From contig JANQQE010000032.1 of NCBI GenBank assembly GCA_028285105.1, positions 1-64,000 of the forward strand: DNA of 64,000 bases, written 5' to 3'. The translations under genes were made by a program, and so were the position numbers. The DNA is from Alphaproteobacteria bacterium (GTDB lineage Bacteria > Planctomycetota > Phycisphaerae > UBA1845). Below are positions 55,686 through 64,000 of this stretch, piece by piece (positions within the stretch are counted from its first letter, which is position 1; each line of letters begins with the position of its first letter). The notes beneath the pieces were generated by a model. That model was not told the DNA's origin. It searched no databases and saw nothing but the letters and a program-made list of their open reading frames with translations.

Positions 55686-57449
55686 ATGAATCAGGAAGAC
55701 ATCTTTGCATCCATCGGCGAATCGACGGAAGACACGGAGTTTTTCACGTCGCTTCCGCCCGGTTACAAACCGGGTCAATGCAAGTTCGTCATCGTTGTCG
55801 GTACGGTGATGAGCGGTCTGGGTAAGGGGATATTCTCCAGCTCGCTTGCACGCATCTTGAAGGATAAGGGATTGTCGGTCGCGCCGATCAAGTTGGAAGG
55901 TTATCTCAACCGCGACAGTGGCACGCTCAATCCATACCGCCATGGCGAAGTTTTTGTACTCGATGACGGGATGGAATGCGACATGGACCTGGGGACGTAC
56001 GAGCGGATGCTCAACCAGGATCTGACGCACCTGAACTTTTCGACGTCGGGGCAGATTTTTTCGCGGGTACTTGAGAAGGAACGCAAGGGTGAATATCTCG
56101 GTCGCGACGTGCAGATGATTCCGCACGTGACCGGTGAAGTGAAGTATCACCTGCGACAATTGGCTGTCGAAACGAATGCGGACGTCGTGTTTGTCGAAAT
56201 CGGCGGAACGGCCGGCGATGTTGAGAATGCGTACTACTTAGAAGCTGTTCGCGAACTAGCGTTCGAAGAAGGGCCCAGCAGTTGCTGTTTCGTCGCGCTG
56301 ACGTACGTGGTCGAACCACCGTCCCTTGGCGAGCAAAAGTCGAAACCGGCACAGCTGAATATGAAGCAACTGATGGCCGTCGGTATCATGCCCCACATCA
56401 TCGCCTGCCGTGCAACCAAACCGGTGACGCGCAAAGTACTCGAAAAGCTGGCGATGTACAGCAACGTACCGATCGATCGCGTGTTCAGCATGCATGACGT
56501 TGAAACCGTTTACATGATTCCTGAAGCGCTTCGGGAAGACGGCATCGACGAAACGGTCCTCGAAACGCTCGACCTCAAAGCCAAGACCGATCCGAAAGTT
56601 GAAGCGGAGTCACGGGCGCGGTGGTCGGAATATCTGACCAAATACCGAGCTGCATCTTCGCTTGTTACAATAGGTATCACCGGTAAGTACACGTCCCTTC
56701 GCGACAGTTACGCAAGCATCATTCAGGCGTTGGAACATGCGGGCACGAACCATGGCATCAAGGTTAATATCGTCTGGATCGACAGCACTGAACTGTCCGA
56801 CCAAAACGTCGGCGAGCAGTTAAAAGGTGTCGATGGTGTAATCATTCCCGGTGGGTTCGGCGTTCGCGGTGTGGACGGCAAAATCGCCTGCGTCAAGTAC
56901 GCCCGCGAAAACGGCTTGCCATATCTTGGGCTTTGCTACGGTTTTCAGATCGCGGTGATTGAATTCGCCCGCAACGTTTGCGGCTTGCAGGGGGCGGGAA
57001 GCACAGAGATTGATCCGAATGCGCCGCACCCCGTGATCGACATTCTGCCAGAGCAGCGCGAACTCGAATCGCTCGGCGGCAACATGCGATTGGGCGGGCA
57101 GGATATTAGCGTTGCAAAGAACTCGATGGTGTCGCGCATGTACGATGGGGCCGATTCGGTTCGACTGCGATTCCGCCATCGCTACGAAGTCGCGCCGCAA
57201 TACATCGAACAATTCGAAGCCGCCGGCATGATGTTCTGCGGCCGCTCGCCCGATCAACGCATCATGCAGATTCTGGAACTGAATACGAACGACCATCCAT
57301 ACTTCATCGCCACCCAAGCCCACGCCGAACTGACCAGCCGCCCACTGCGCCCCGACCCTATGTTTCTCGGGCTTGTCGCGGCAGCAAGGACGTTCGCAAA
57401 CGCGGGCGATCCCCAAGAAGCAAACAGCACGAGAGTCACTGCAGAATAG
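55686..57449 (+). CDS. pyrG: CTP synthase, divergent
   Basis: Predicted protein of 587 aa making CTP from UTP with glutamine. The synthase half shows VVGTVMSGLGKGI, KLEGYLNRDSGTLNP, HGEVFVLDDGMECDMDLG and IGGTAGDVE. The glutaminase half shows PGGFGVRG, the nucleophile Cys in GLCYGFQ (GICLGMQ in most enzymes) and FRHRYEV with His and Glu. A Phe/Tyr-rich nucleophile elbow and a KLDPY to KLEGY change make it a divergent branch. ATG 55686 is used. The partner kdsB consumes CTP. Confidence 0.94.
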   Translation: MNQEDIFASIGESTEDTEFFTSLPPGYKPGQCKFVIVVGTVMSGLGKGIFSSSLARILKDKGLSVAPIKLEGYLNRDSGTLNPYRHGEVFVLDDGMECDMDLGTYERMLNQDLTHLNFSTSGQIFSRVLEKERKGEYLGRDVQMIPHVTGEVKYHLRQLAVETNADVVFVEIGGTAGDVENAYYLEAVRELAFEEGPSSCCFVALTYVVEPPSLGEQKSKPAQLNMKQLMAVGIMPHIIACRATKPVTRKVLEKLAMYSNVPIDRVFSMHDVETVYMIPEALREDGIDETVLETLDLKAKTDPKVEAESRARWSEYLTKYRAASSLVTIGITGKYTSLRDSYASIIQALEHAGTNHGIKVNIVWIDSTELSDQNVGEQLKGVDGVIIPGGFGVRGVDGKIACVKYARENGLPYLGLCYGFQIAVIEFARNVCGLQGAGSTEIDPNAPHPVIDILPEQRELESLGGNMRLGGQDISVAKNSMVSRMYDGADSVRLRFRHRYEVAPQYIEQFEAAGMMFCGRSPDQRIMQILELNTNDHPYFIATQAHAELTSRPLRPDPMFLGLVAAARTFANAGDPQEANSTRVTAE

Positions 57450-57483
57450 TCTGATTCAATCGGTGGAATCAGCTATCGCTCTC

Positions 57484-57963
57484 TCAACCATTGCTTACGT
57501 TTTCGAGCGATCTGTCCTCGCCGAAAAACAACGCGATATCGAGAGAATAGAATCTGTAAGCCTCTTCGAGCATGGCGCCATCATCGTATGTAGTTTTTTC
57601 GTATTCTGGCTCGTCGCCAAGGTCTTGGAGTTCTTGGAGAATCTGTGTCCGATCCATCATGAAGATGTTGTCAGATTTCCAAAACAACGAAGCGCCGCGG
57701 TCAAACTCCACCCAACTGAGCCGTCCAGAGTCCAAGCTAAAAAACGATAAATCCAAAGGGATGTTAGGATATGAGAAATGCTCATCATTCTCGCCATTAT
57801 CCTCGGTGGACTCATATCGTTCGGTTGGCGGTCCAAGAACCTGAATGACCTCGTCCTTGGACATTCCTATCCAAAGAGGCCAAGCCACTTGTCCTGGCAG
57901 AATTTCGAATCTTCCGACCAAGGCTGTCTGCTCCACGTGAATCGAACCAATCAGCCCGCCCAC
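57484..57963 (-). CDS. Hypothetical protein after argF
   Basis: Predicted protein of 159 aa starting at GTG 57963, 7 bases after the argF stop, so probably in its operon. LWIGMSKDEVIQVLGPPTERYE (about residues 30-51) is a common short motif of small envelope and unknown proteins. The rest is acidic with aromatic residues. No signal peptide or membrane helix is apparent. The function is unknown; an immunity-like role was considered without evidence. Confidence 0.65.
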   Translation of the reverse strand: MGGLIGSIHVEQTALVGRFEILPGQVAWPLWIGMSKDEVIQVLGPPTERYESTEDNGENDEHFSYPNIPLDLSFFSLDSGRLSWVEFDRGASLFWKSDNIFMMDRTQILQELQDLGDEPEYEKTTYDDGAMLEEAYRFYSLDIALFFGEDRSLENVSNG

Positions 57964-57970
57964 AAAACGG

Positions 57971-58903
57971 TCAACTCGCCAACAAAACCATCAGCGCCTT
58001 CTGTGCGTGCAGACGATTTTCGGCTTGGTCGAAGATCACGCAGTTGGGCGTACGCGACGATTCGAAGTCGATTTCTTCTCCGTAGTGCGCGGGCAGACAA
58101 TGCATGATGATCGCCGATGGCTTGGCCGATGCCATGAACTTGGCGTTCACCTGATAATCGGCGAAACGTTCGCGACGTTCGGCTGCCTCCGATTCCTGCC
58201 CCATGCTGGCCCACGCATCGGTGTAGACCACGTCTGCATCGGCGACACCTGATAAATCGGTGACGGCTTCGATGGTGCAGTTGTTTTCCTTGCCCATCGC
58301 AGCCGCCTCCGCACAAATCTTGGCGTCGGGTTCGTAGTTCGGTGGGGTGACGGCTGTCATGTGCATACCGACTTGGGCGCAACCGAACATCAGCGAGTGG
58401 GTCATGTTGTTGCCATCGCCGACGTAAGCGAGTTTCAATCCTTCGAGGCGTCCCTTTTTTTCGCCAATGGTTTGGAGGTCTGCGAGCACCTGGCACGGGT
58501 GTTCTTCGTCGGACAGTCCGTTGATGACCGGAACCGTGGCGTGTGTCGCGAGATCGACGACGATGTCGTGGCCGAACGTTCGGGCCATGATGATGTCGCA
58601 GTAGCGTGAAAGAACCCTGGCGATGTCTTCGGTCGGTTCGCGTTGACCGATCGAGATGTCGGTCGGTGAAAGATAGATCGCGTGCCCGCCGAGTTGGGTC
58701 ATGCCCGCTTCAAACGAAACGCGGGTACGCAGCGACGGTTTCTGAAAAATCATCGCGAGCGTCTTTCCCGCTAGCAGCGGGTGCGTTTGGCCGCGAAAGC
58801 GTTCGAGTTTGAGCGTGTCGGCGGTGTGCAAGATTTCGAGGATTTCTTCGCGCGAGAAATCCTTGAGCGATACGAGACTGCGTCCCTTCAGGCTGACGGC
58901 CAT
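57971..58903 (-). CDS. argF: Ornithine carbamoyltransferase
   Basis: Predicted protein of 310 aa making citrulline from ornithine and carbamoyl phosphate. Motifs: FQKPSLRTRVSFEAGMTQLGG (carbamoyl phosphate loop, STRTR variant SLRTR), EHPCQVLADL, VGDGNNMTHS and MHCLPAHYGEEI with the catalytic Cys. GGAG lies 9 bases before the ATG. The aminotransferase gene upstream on the same strand supplies or uses ornithine. Confidence 0.95.
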   Translation of the reverse strand: MAVSLKGRSLVSLKDFSREEILEILHTADTLKLERFRGQTHPLLAGKTLAMIFQKPSLRTRVSFEAGMTQLGGHAIYLSPTDISIGQREPTEDIARVLSRYCDIIMARTFGHDIVVDLATHATVPVINGLSDEEHPCQVLADLQTIGEKKGRLEGLKLAYVGDGNNMTHSLMFGCAQVGMHMTAVTPPNYEPDAKICAEAAAMGKENNCTIEAVTDLSGVADADVVYTDAWASMGQESEAAERRERFADYQVNAKFMASAKPSAIIMHCLPAHYGEEIDFESSRTPNCVIFDQAENRLHAQKALMVLLAS

Positions 58904-59000
58904 TGGCTAAGCTCCGTATATTCAAGCGCATTATGTTGCGCAGGATGTTTTGTCCGCAGGGTTGGCAGGACCCACCCCAAATGGTTCGACGACGGTTCGA

Positions 59001-60242
59001 CTACTGAAGCACGTTGATAACGCGCTCAAGCGCCCAATCAAGATCGGCGTCGCTGATGTTCAGCGGTGGGGCGATGCGCATCACGTTTTCGACCGTGTCT
59101 TTGCAGAGTACACCCTCGGCCATCAGCTTCTTGCACCACGGTTTCGCCGCGCCGGCATCTGGTGTCATTTCGATGCCGATGAGCAGCCCCTTACCGCGAA
59201 CCTCTTTGATTTTCGAGCAGTTGGCTGCCCGCAGTTTGTCGCGAAAATTCTGTCCTTTCCTGTCCGCCTGCCCGGCAAGGTCTTCGCTCGCCAGCGTCTG
59301 GAGCGCCTTGCGCGCCACGGCACAGGCGAGGGGGTTCCCACCGAACGTACTGCCATGATCGCCAGGATTAAACACGCCCAAAACTTCTTTGGAGCCAACG
59401 ATCGCCGACACCGGCATGACGCCGCCACCGAGCGCTTTTCCGAGAATAATGATGTCGGGCTTGACGTCTTCGTGATCGATCGCGAAGCGCTTGCCGGTAC
59501 GCGCCAAACCGGTTTGTACTTCGTCGTCGATCATCAGGATGTTGTGCTTCGTGCAAATTTCGCGGACTTGTTTGAGGAATCCATCCGGCGGAACGACGAC
59601 ACCGCCCTCGCCCTGGATCGGTTCGAACAGGAAGCCAACGGTGTTCGGTGTGATGGCGGCTTGTAGCGCGTCAATGGAACCGTATTCGATGATCGGAAAG
59701 CCCGGGGTGAACGGTCCGAATCCGTCTTTGGTTTGCGGATCGTCGCTGAAGCTGATGACGGTGGTGGTGCGTCCATGAAAATTTCCGGTGCAGCAGATGA
59801 TCTGCGCTTTGTCCGGTTCGACCCCTTTGACTTTGTAGCCCCATTTGCGGGCGGTTTTAATTGCGGTCTCGACGGCTTCCGCGCCGGTGTTCATGGGAAG
59901 CACCATGTCCATGCCGGAGAATTTCGTGATCTCTTCGCAGAACGGTCCGAATTGATCGTTTTGAAACGCGCGTGACGTCAATGTCAGCTTGCGGGCTTGT
60001 TCGATGAACGCATCGAGTATCCGTTCGTGCGAATGGCCGAAGTTGAGTGCAGAATATGCACTTAGACAGTCGAGATATTTGTTCCCTTCAACGTCCCAAA
60101 CCCACGAGCCTTCGCCGCGCGAAATAACCACCGGAAGCGGTTCATAGTTGTTGGCGCTGAACTGCGATACCAACGTCATATGATCGTTGCTGCCAAGGTT
60201 TGAGCCGCCGGAAACTACGCCTGAATTTTGTACTTGTGTCAT
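59001..60242 (-). CDS. rocD: Ornithine aminotransferase-like PLP enzyme
   Basis: Predicted protein of 413 aa with GAGGATAA before ATG 60242. Class III aminotransferase features: YSALNFGHSH, MNTGAEAVETAIKTARKWGY, FHGRTTTVISFS, DDEVQTGLARTG and the PLP Lys in ILGKALGGGV. The first two motifs are typical for ornithine:oxo-acid aminotransferase (glutamate semialdehyde and ornithine) rather than ArgD. As it precedes argF in what looks like one unit, it could serve arginine synthesis; an ArgD role is an alternative. Confidence 0.88.
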   Translation of the reverse strand: MTQVQNSGVVSGGSNLGSNDHMTLVSQFSANNYEPLPVVISRGEGSWVWDVEGNKYLDCLSAYSALNFGHSHERILDAFIEQARKLTLTSRAFQNDQFGPFCEEITKFSGMDMVLPMNTGAEAVETAIKTARKWGYKVKGVEPDKAQIICCTGNFHGRTTTVISFSDDPQTKDGFGPFTPGFPIIEYGSIDALQAAITPNTVGFLFEPIQGEGGVVVPPDGFLKQVREICTKHNILMIDDEVQTGLARTGKRFAIDHEDVKPDIIILGKALGGGVMPVSAIVGSKEVLGVFNPGDHGSTFGGNPLACAVARKALQTLASEDLAGQADRKGQNFRDKLRAANCSKIKEVRGKGLLIGIEMTPDAGAAKPWCKKLMAEGVLCKDTVENVMRIAPPLNISDADLDWALERVINVLQ

Positions 60243-60483
60243 GGTCTTTATCCTCGTATGTCGTGAAGGATCGGACTGAACCCATCCGAGTTTGCAATTT
60301 CTACACCAACGTGTCGGCTGATTTGGATCACCGACTTTGTTTGAACGACTGTGGTTCTGGACCGAGGTTTGGTTACGAAAGCTGGGCGCCGCGGTTGACA
60401 TCGTCGTCCGCGTGGCCGGTGATGACCTCCCGGTTGGGGTGCGTGCGTTTCGCCATATTTGGATTATTACGGTTTTCGGAGGT

Positions 60484-61158
60484 TCATTGCAACCGTGTGG
60501 AATAACGGTTTTGACGGCGACATAGAATATGCAATCCGGCGAACATAATCAGCAGGCTGGTGGGCTCGGGAACGCCGGTCGCGCGGATCATCCAGGTGCC
60601 GTTAAACGGGGTGCTGGCCATGTTGTAGAAAAGGGGAGATGACCCCAGATTGTCGAGGTTGATTTCGCCATCGAAGAAAAGCCACGACCTGCCCGAATTC
60701 GAGCTATCGTCCATGTGGGCGGCGATTTCGCCCTGATCGAGTTTCATCATCACACCGACAAAAAACCCGCCGGAAACGGTTGTGTCGGTGATATCGAAGG
60801 TCAGGAATTCATTGAATTCTGAAGCGACGGTGACGCTGTCGGTCCGGGCCAGCAGGTTCGCGTCGGAAGGGTCCAAGTCGTCGGTCGGATCATCGAATAG
60901 GAGAATTGAAATGGGTTTGCCAAGCGGAACACTCTGTGAAAGCGAAACCGAAATTTCGGTAATGGTTTCCGCGCCCGGCAATGCGTCGAAATAATTGCCC
61001 CACAGAAGTTGCGCGTCGAATTGGCTGGGACCGATGTTAAAACTACCGCTACCGTCATCCAACACATAGTTCGGAGAAGCCGATGTTGCCACTGTTGTCG
61101 AAAGCAGCATGCCGCCCATGACCAACATACGCGCAGCAAAACCTTCTTGAGTCATCAT
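60484..61158 (-). CDS. PEP-CTERM sorted exported protein
   Basis: Predicted protein of 224 aa with GGAGGAGGG before the ATG. A signal peptide (MLVMGGMLLSTTVATSASP) precedes a beta-rich, acidic domain. The C-terminus is VPEPTSLLIMFAGLHILCRRQNR, a PEP motif, a hydrophobic helix and a basic cluster, which is the PEP-CTERM sorting signal handled by exosortase. No exosortase gene is in the window. The substrate or role is unknown. Confidence 0.88.
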   Translation of the reverse strand: MMTQEGFAARMLVMGGMLLSTTVATSASPNYVLDDGSGSFNIGPSQFDAQLLWGNYFDALPGAETITEISVSLSQSVPLGKPISILLFDDPTDDLDPSDANLLARTDSVTVASEFNEFLTFDITDTTVSGGFFVGVMMKLDQGEIAAHMDDSSNSGRSWLFFDGEINLDNLGSSPLFYNMASTPFNGTWMIRATGVPEPTSLLIMFAGLHILCRRQNRYSTRLQ

Positions 61159-61230
61159 TCCCTCCTCCTTCATAGAAATTTTTAATCGAAAGTCCGAATA
61201 CGCGGGATGATCGGAAATGACGAAGTGTTG

Positions 61231-62205
61231 TCAACCCGGGATGTGAAGCGAAATCGCAGTGACGTCATCGGCATGCCAGGCGCTGCGATCAGTTTCGCGA
61301 AGTCGCTTGCGTAGTCGGCTCAACAATGCTGCCACTGGAGTTTGACCGTGGTTCTCAAACCAAGACGCGAGAGCGCGCTCCGGCGAATCCGAGTCCTCGC
61401 TATCCATAGCCAACAGTGCTTCAAGCCCATCGGTCGCAAACACCACGGTATCGCCCGGATTGAGCTTGACCGTTGTCGTTTCAAACGAGGCGTCATCAAT
61501 CGCACCCATGATCGGGCCGTCCGACACAAGTGCCGTGACGCTTCCGTCAGCCGCAATTCGGATCGGGTATGGGACCCCCGCCCGGGCGAAACGCAACACT
61601 TGCGTGTTGGAGTCATAAACAGCGTGCAGTCCGGCTGCGAATTCGCATTCCGACAGATCCATCGTAGCCAACTGTGCCTGAACCGCGTCTAGAACATCGC
61701 CGGAGCTTTTCGTTTCGTCCGTTGCCAAGGCGTCTTGGGCAATGCGAAGTGCGGTCAGCAGGCTCGAAGTCAAGATGGCAGCCGGCACACCGTGATCGGA
61801 AGCGTCGATGATGCCAATTCCGACTTGGCCCTCGCCAAGATCCTTCACGTCGAATGCATCACCACTGACGCCGTCGAGCGGTTGATACAGCAGGTCGAGT
61901 TTTGCGCCGTCAACCGTTGGCAGCAGCGACATCGAATCCTGTTGGAGGCGCGCAGCTTCTTTGACGCCGTGCTCCAACGTTTCAACGGTTCCGAGAAGTG
62001 CGTCGCGTTCGCTCAGTAGCGCCGTCATCTTATTCTGCAATTCGTCGATGAGCGCGAGATAGGCAATCGTGTTCGCCGATGATTCGTTTGTGTGAAACGG
62101 TGCAAGCGAAGGTTGTGGCGCCGGGCCGGCAATGCGTGCGGTATTTTGTCGCTCGAGCAGCGGAAGTGCCGTCATCGAAAAAGACTGTGTTTGCGACTTG
62201 ACCAC
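61231..62205 (-). CDS. PP2C/SpoIIE-type serine phosphatase
   Basis: Predicted protein of 324 aa with a GTG start at 62205. Residues about 45-85 are a coiled coil (ALIDELQNKMTALLSERDAL) and the rest is a SpoIIE/RsbU phosphatase with VSGDAFDVKDLGEGQVGIGI, DASDHGVPAAILTSSLL, LRFARAGVPYP, GDTVVFATDGLEAL and HADDVTAISL. The metal-binding Asp residues are present. It probably controls a partner-switch pathway (anti-sigma antagonist); no such partner is in the window. It has no receiver domain. Confidence 0.88.
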   Translation of the reverse strand: MVKSQTQSFSMTALPLLERQNTARIAGPAPQPSLAPFHTNESSANTIAYLALIDELQNKMTALLSERDALLGTVETLEHGVKEAARLQQDSMSLLPTVDGAKLDLLYQPLDGVSGDAFDVKDLGEGQVGIGIIDASDHGVPAAILTSSLLTALRIAQDALATDETKSSGDVLDAVQAQLATMDLSECEFAAGLHAVYDSNTQVLRFARAGVPYPIRIAADGSVTALVSDGPIMGAIDDASFETTTVKLNPGDTVVFATDGLEALLAMDSEDSDSPERALASWFENHGQTPVAALLSRLRKRLRETDRSAWHADDVTAISLHIPG

Positions 62206-62355
62206 GGTGCTTCAATCCTCCGCCGAATGGGTTGCTTGTATGATTTATATTCGCAGAACCAAAACCAACTGTATGTCGGAGCATTGTCAATTGAACTTGA
62301 ACAAAAGTGATGCATCGTGCGCAGGGTTGAACGAGTTGTAGAAAAGATCGCGCAG

Positions 62356-64000
62356 CTACTTGGTCGTCATGGTGATGGCCATGTTCCACGCATCGCCGTC
62401 TGCCGGCGGGTTCAATTCCAGTTGCTCGATCTCGCTGTAGTAGAGTTCGATGGCTGGATCGTTCGGGCGAAGCTGTTGGCAGTGCTGAAAATGCCGTTTT
62501 GACCCTGCCCAGTTTTGTCGTTGAAATGCGCTGACGGCTTCGTCGAATGCGTCGGCATATTCAAGCGCTTTGTCATCCACTGACCCTTTTCGCCCCAGCA
62601 ACTCGTAAACTTGAACGGCTTGGGCTTTGCCTTTGACCTGAAGGGCTGCGAGGTGGCGGTAATGATAGCGATCGCCCGCGTGGTTTCGGCAGATGTCGGA
62701 GATCATGATTTGCGTGCCGAAGGCTTTGTTGGCGCTTTCGAGTCGGGCTGCGAGGTTCACCGTGTCGCCGATGCAGGTGTAGTCGGTTTGGTTTTCGCTG
62801 CCGAAGTAACCAACGTAGACAGGACCGGAATGCACGCCGACGCGCATCCAGAGGTCGCGGAATTCGTCGGCGTACTCTTCGTCGGCTGACTCTTTTAGCT
62901 CGTTGAGTTTGTCAGCCGTCGCAAGTGCCGATTCGCATCCGACGAGGATGTGGTCTTCAACCGGCCAAAGTGGCGAATTGAAAAATGCGAAAATCCCGTC
63001 GCCCATGAATTTGTTAAACGCCCGGTTCTCGACGAGGACTTCGCCCATCGCTCCGAGGTAGTGGTTGAGGATGGTTTTGGTCTGGTTGGCGTCGAGACGT
63101 TCGCTAATCGATGTGAAACCCTGCAAATCGCTGAAGTAGCAGGTCACGTCTGCCGGCTTGGGCGAGAGGTCGAGCTTGTCCATGTGTCGGGTGATCGATG
63201 CCGCGATCGCCGGCGACGTGTTGCGGGCGAGTGCGCGAGAGAACGAACGGCGCTGTCGTTCTTCGGTGGACTGGCGATACAACGTGATCATCGCCCACGC
63301 CACGAACGTGGTCGCTGCCGGCACAATCGTCGCGACAAAGATTCCATGCTTCCACGTCAGATAACACGACAAAGCCAACATCGGTGCGATCAAAAGCAGC
63401 AATGACGCAAACGCAAGCCAAGGACCCTTGCTCGCTGTCAGGAACGTTATGATGGCACCGACAATGATAATTAGCAGTATGGGCATGTATGCCGGAGCGA
63501 CGGTTGGTATGCGATTTTGCAATAGCGTGTTGACGAGGTTGGCGTGGGCCATCACGCCCGGCATGTTTTCAAACACCGGGGCGTTCACCATGTCCGCTTG
63601 CGCCGATGCGGTGTGACCGACGAAGCAAAATTTACCGTCGAGTTTTTCACGAAGTTCATGTAGCAATTCGTCGGCGCGGGCTTGCAGGCGGGCGTTGTTT
63701 GCTTTGAGTTCTTTCGTAAACGGACCGACAACGAGTTGGGCGTTGAGGTTCTCGATACGCTCAAAAAGGATACGTTCTTCTTCGTCTTCTGGTTCCAGCC
63801 CGCCGATTTCCTGATGCATGCGTTCGATATTCGAGAGCGCAAGGTCTTCAGTTCGTTCGATTTTTTTGAGCAGTTCATCGCGCTGCACTTCGAGATTCGG
63901 TCGCGATTCGGCGTTGGCGAGTTCGATGCCAGATTCCAGCAGCGACAATTGTCGCACGCGGGCTTCATGGTCGAGCAGACCTGACGGTGCGCCTTCATAC
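62356..64000 (-). CDS. CHASE2-type adenylate/guanylate cyclase (5' end outside the window)
   Basis: The frame is open through the right edge of the window, so at least 547 codons are visible and the start is missing. The visible N-terminal part ends in a CHASE2-like segment (GKFCFVGHTASAQADMVNAP, PGVMAHANLVNTLLQ). Three hydrophobic helices follow, then a class III cyclase domain with CYFSDLQGFTSISERL (metal Asp), KFMGDGIFAFFNSP and GDTVNLAARLESANKAFG. It makes cAMP or cGMP; the substrate residues were not resolved. The C-terminus has TPR-like helices. Confidence 0.9.
   Translation of the reverse strand, partial: YEGAPSGLLDHEARVRQLSLLESGIELANAESRPNLEVQRDELLKKIERTEDLALSNIERMHQEIGGLEPEDEEERILFERIENLNAQLVVGPFTKELKANNARLQARADELLHELREKLDGKFCFVGHTASAQADMVNAPVFENMPGVMAHANLVNTLLQNRIPTVAPAYMPILLIIIVGAIITFLTASKGPWLAFASLLLLIAPMLALSCYLTWKHGIFVATIVPAATTFVAWAMITLYRQSTEERQRRSFSRALARNTSPAIAASITRHMDKLDLSPKPADVTCYFSDLQGFTSISERLDANQTKTILNHYLGAMGEVLVENRAFNKFMGDGIFAFFNSPLWPVEDHILVGCESALATADKLNELKESADEEYADEFRDLWMRVGVHSGPVYVGYFGSENQTDYTCIGDTVNLAARLESANKAFGTQIMISDICRNHAGDRYHYRHLAALQVKGKAQAVQVYELLGRKGSVDDKALEYADAFDEAVSAFQRQNWAGSKRHFQHCQQLRPNDPAIELYYSEIEQLELNPPADGDAWNMAITMTTK

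Overview
The window looks like a chromosomal stretch of a Gram-negative, Planctomycetota-like bacterium, possibly from the Phycisphaerae side. This is inferred from gene content. There are two ECF sigma factors of the type carrying the HTLQPTALVHEA motif, each followed by a Ser/Thr kinase-TPR protein. There is a type IV pseudopilin with a FTLVELLVVVSIIALLIA helix, a membrane protein with a half-dockerin DLDSDGDVDLADL tail, a PEP-CTERM protein, many secreted lipoproteins, and CMP-KDO synthetase, which implies an LPS outer membrane. No phage, IS element or CRISPR array was seen.

Layout. 0-4.8 kb: tRNA-Arg, a large glycine-rich lipoprotein, an ECF sigma factor and a small membrane/dockerin-like protein. 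4.8-7.6 kb: an accessory island with a reverse transcriptase-TIR fusion, a probable retron msr-msd RNA directly upstream of it, a broken copy of the 3' end of a lipoprotein gene found intact 24 kb away, and an orphan gene. 8-12 kb: PilT and an HD-GYP/PilZ/HEAT protein. 12.3-17.2 kb: the stress operon prkA - DUF444 - spoVR. 17.6-20.8 kb: phosphofructokinase, an ankyrin gene broken by a stop codon, and an ArsR/SRPBCC pair. 21-24.3 kb: the first sigma/kinase pair. 24.6-28 kb: a probable minus-strand run of a release-factor-like protein, moaB, pheA and aroF (aromatic amino acid entry). 28.3-31.8 kb: two tandem VCBS/FG-GAP lipoproteins. 32-37.8 kb: a PTS-EIIA/bicarbonate-transporter fusion, a zinc-ribbon membrane protein, a secreted thioredoxin and a secreted methyltransferase. 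38-43 kb: a lipoprotein and the second sigma/kinase pair. 43-46 kb: a pseudopilin and two HEAT-like proteins. 46-50 kb: a phosphatase, then biotin carboxylase, biotin carrier and HMG-CoA lyase. 50-57.5 kb: ribBA, two secreted proteins, a GGDEF/HD-GYP protein, kdsB and pyrG. 57.5-64 kb: arginine/ornithine genes, a PEP-CTERM protein, a PP2C phosphatase and a CHASE2-type nucleotide cyclase that runs off the window.

Much of the window concerns signalling: ECF sigmas, kinases, cyclic di-GMP enzymes, PP2C and a cyclase. It also holds envelope proteins and core biosynthesis. The most notable element is the retron: an RT with YADD and VTG motifs fused to a TIR domain, preceded on the same strand by about 143 nt flanked by a perfect 14-bp inverted repeat (a1/a2). 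That RNA holds two small msr-like hairpins and an imperfect msd-like stem. It is probably an antiphage system with its effector in the same polypeptide.

Starts were set by eye from ribosome binding sites and family lengths. Functions rest on motifs read directly from the translated sequence; no database search was made.
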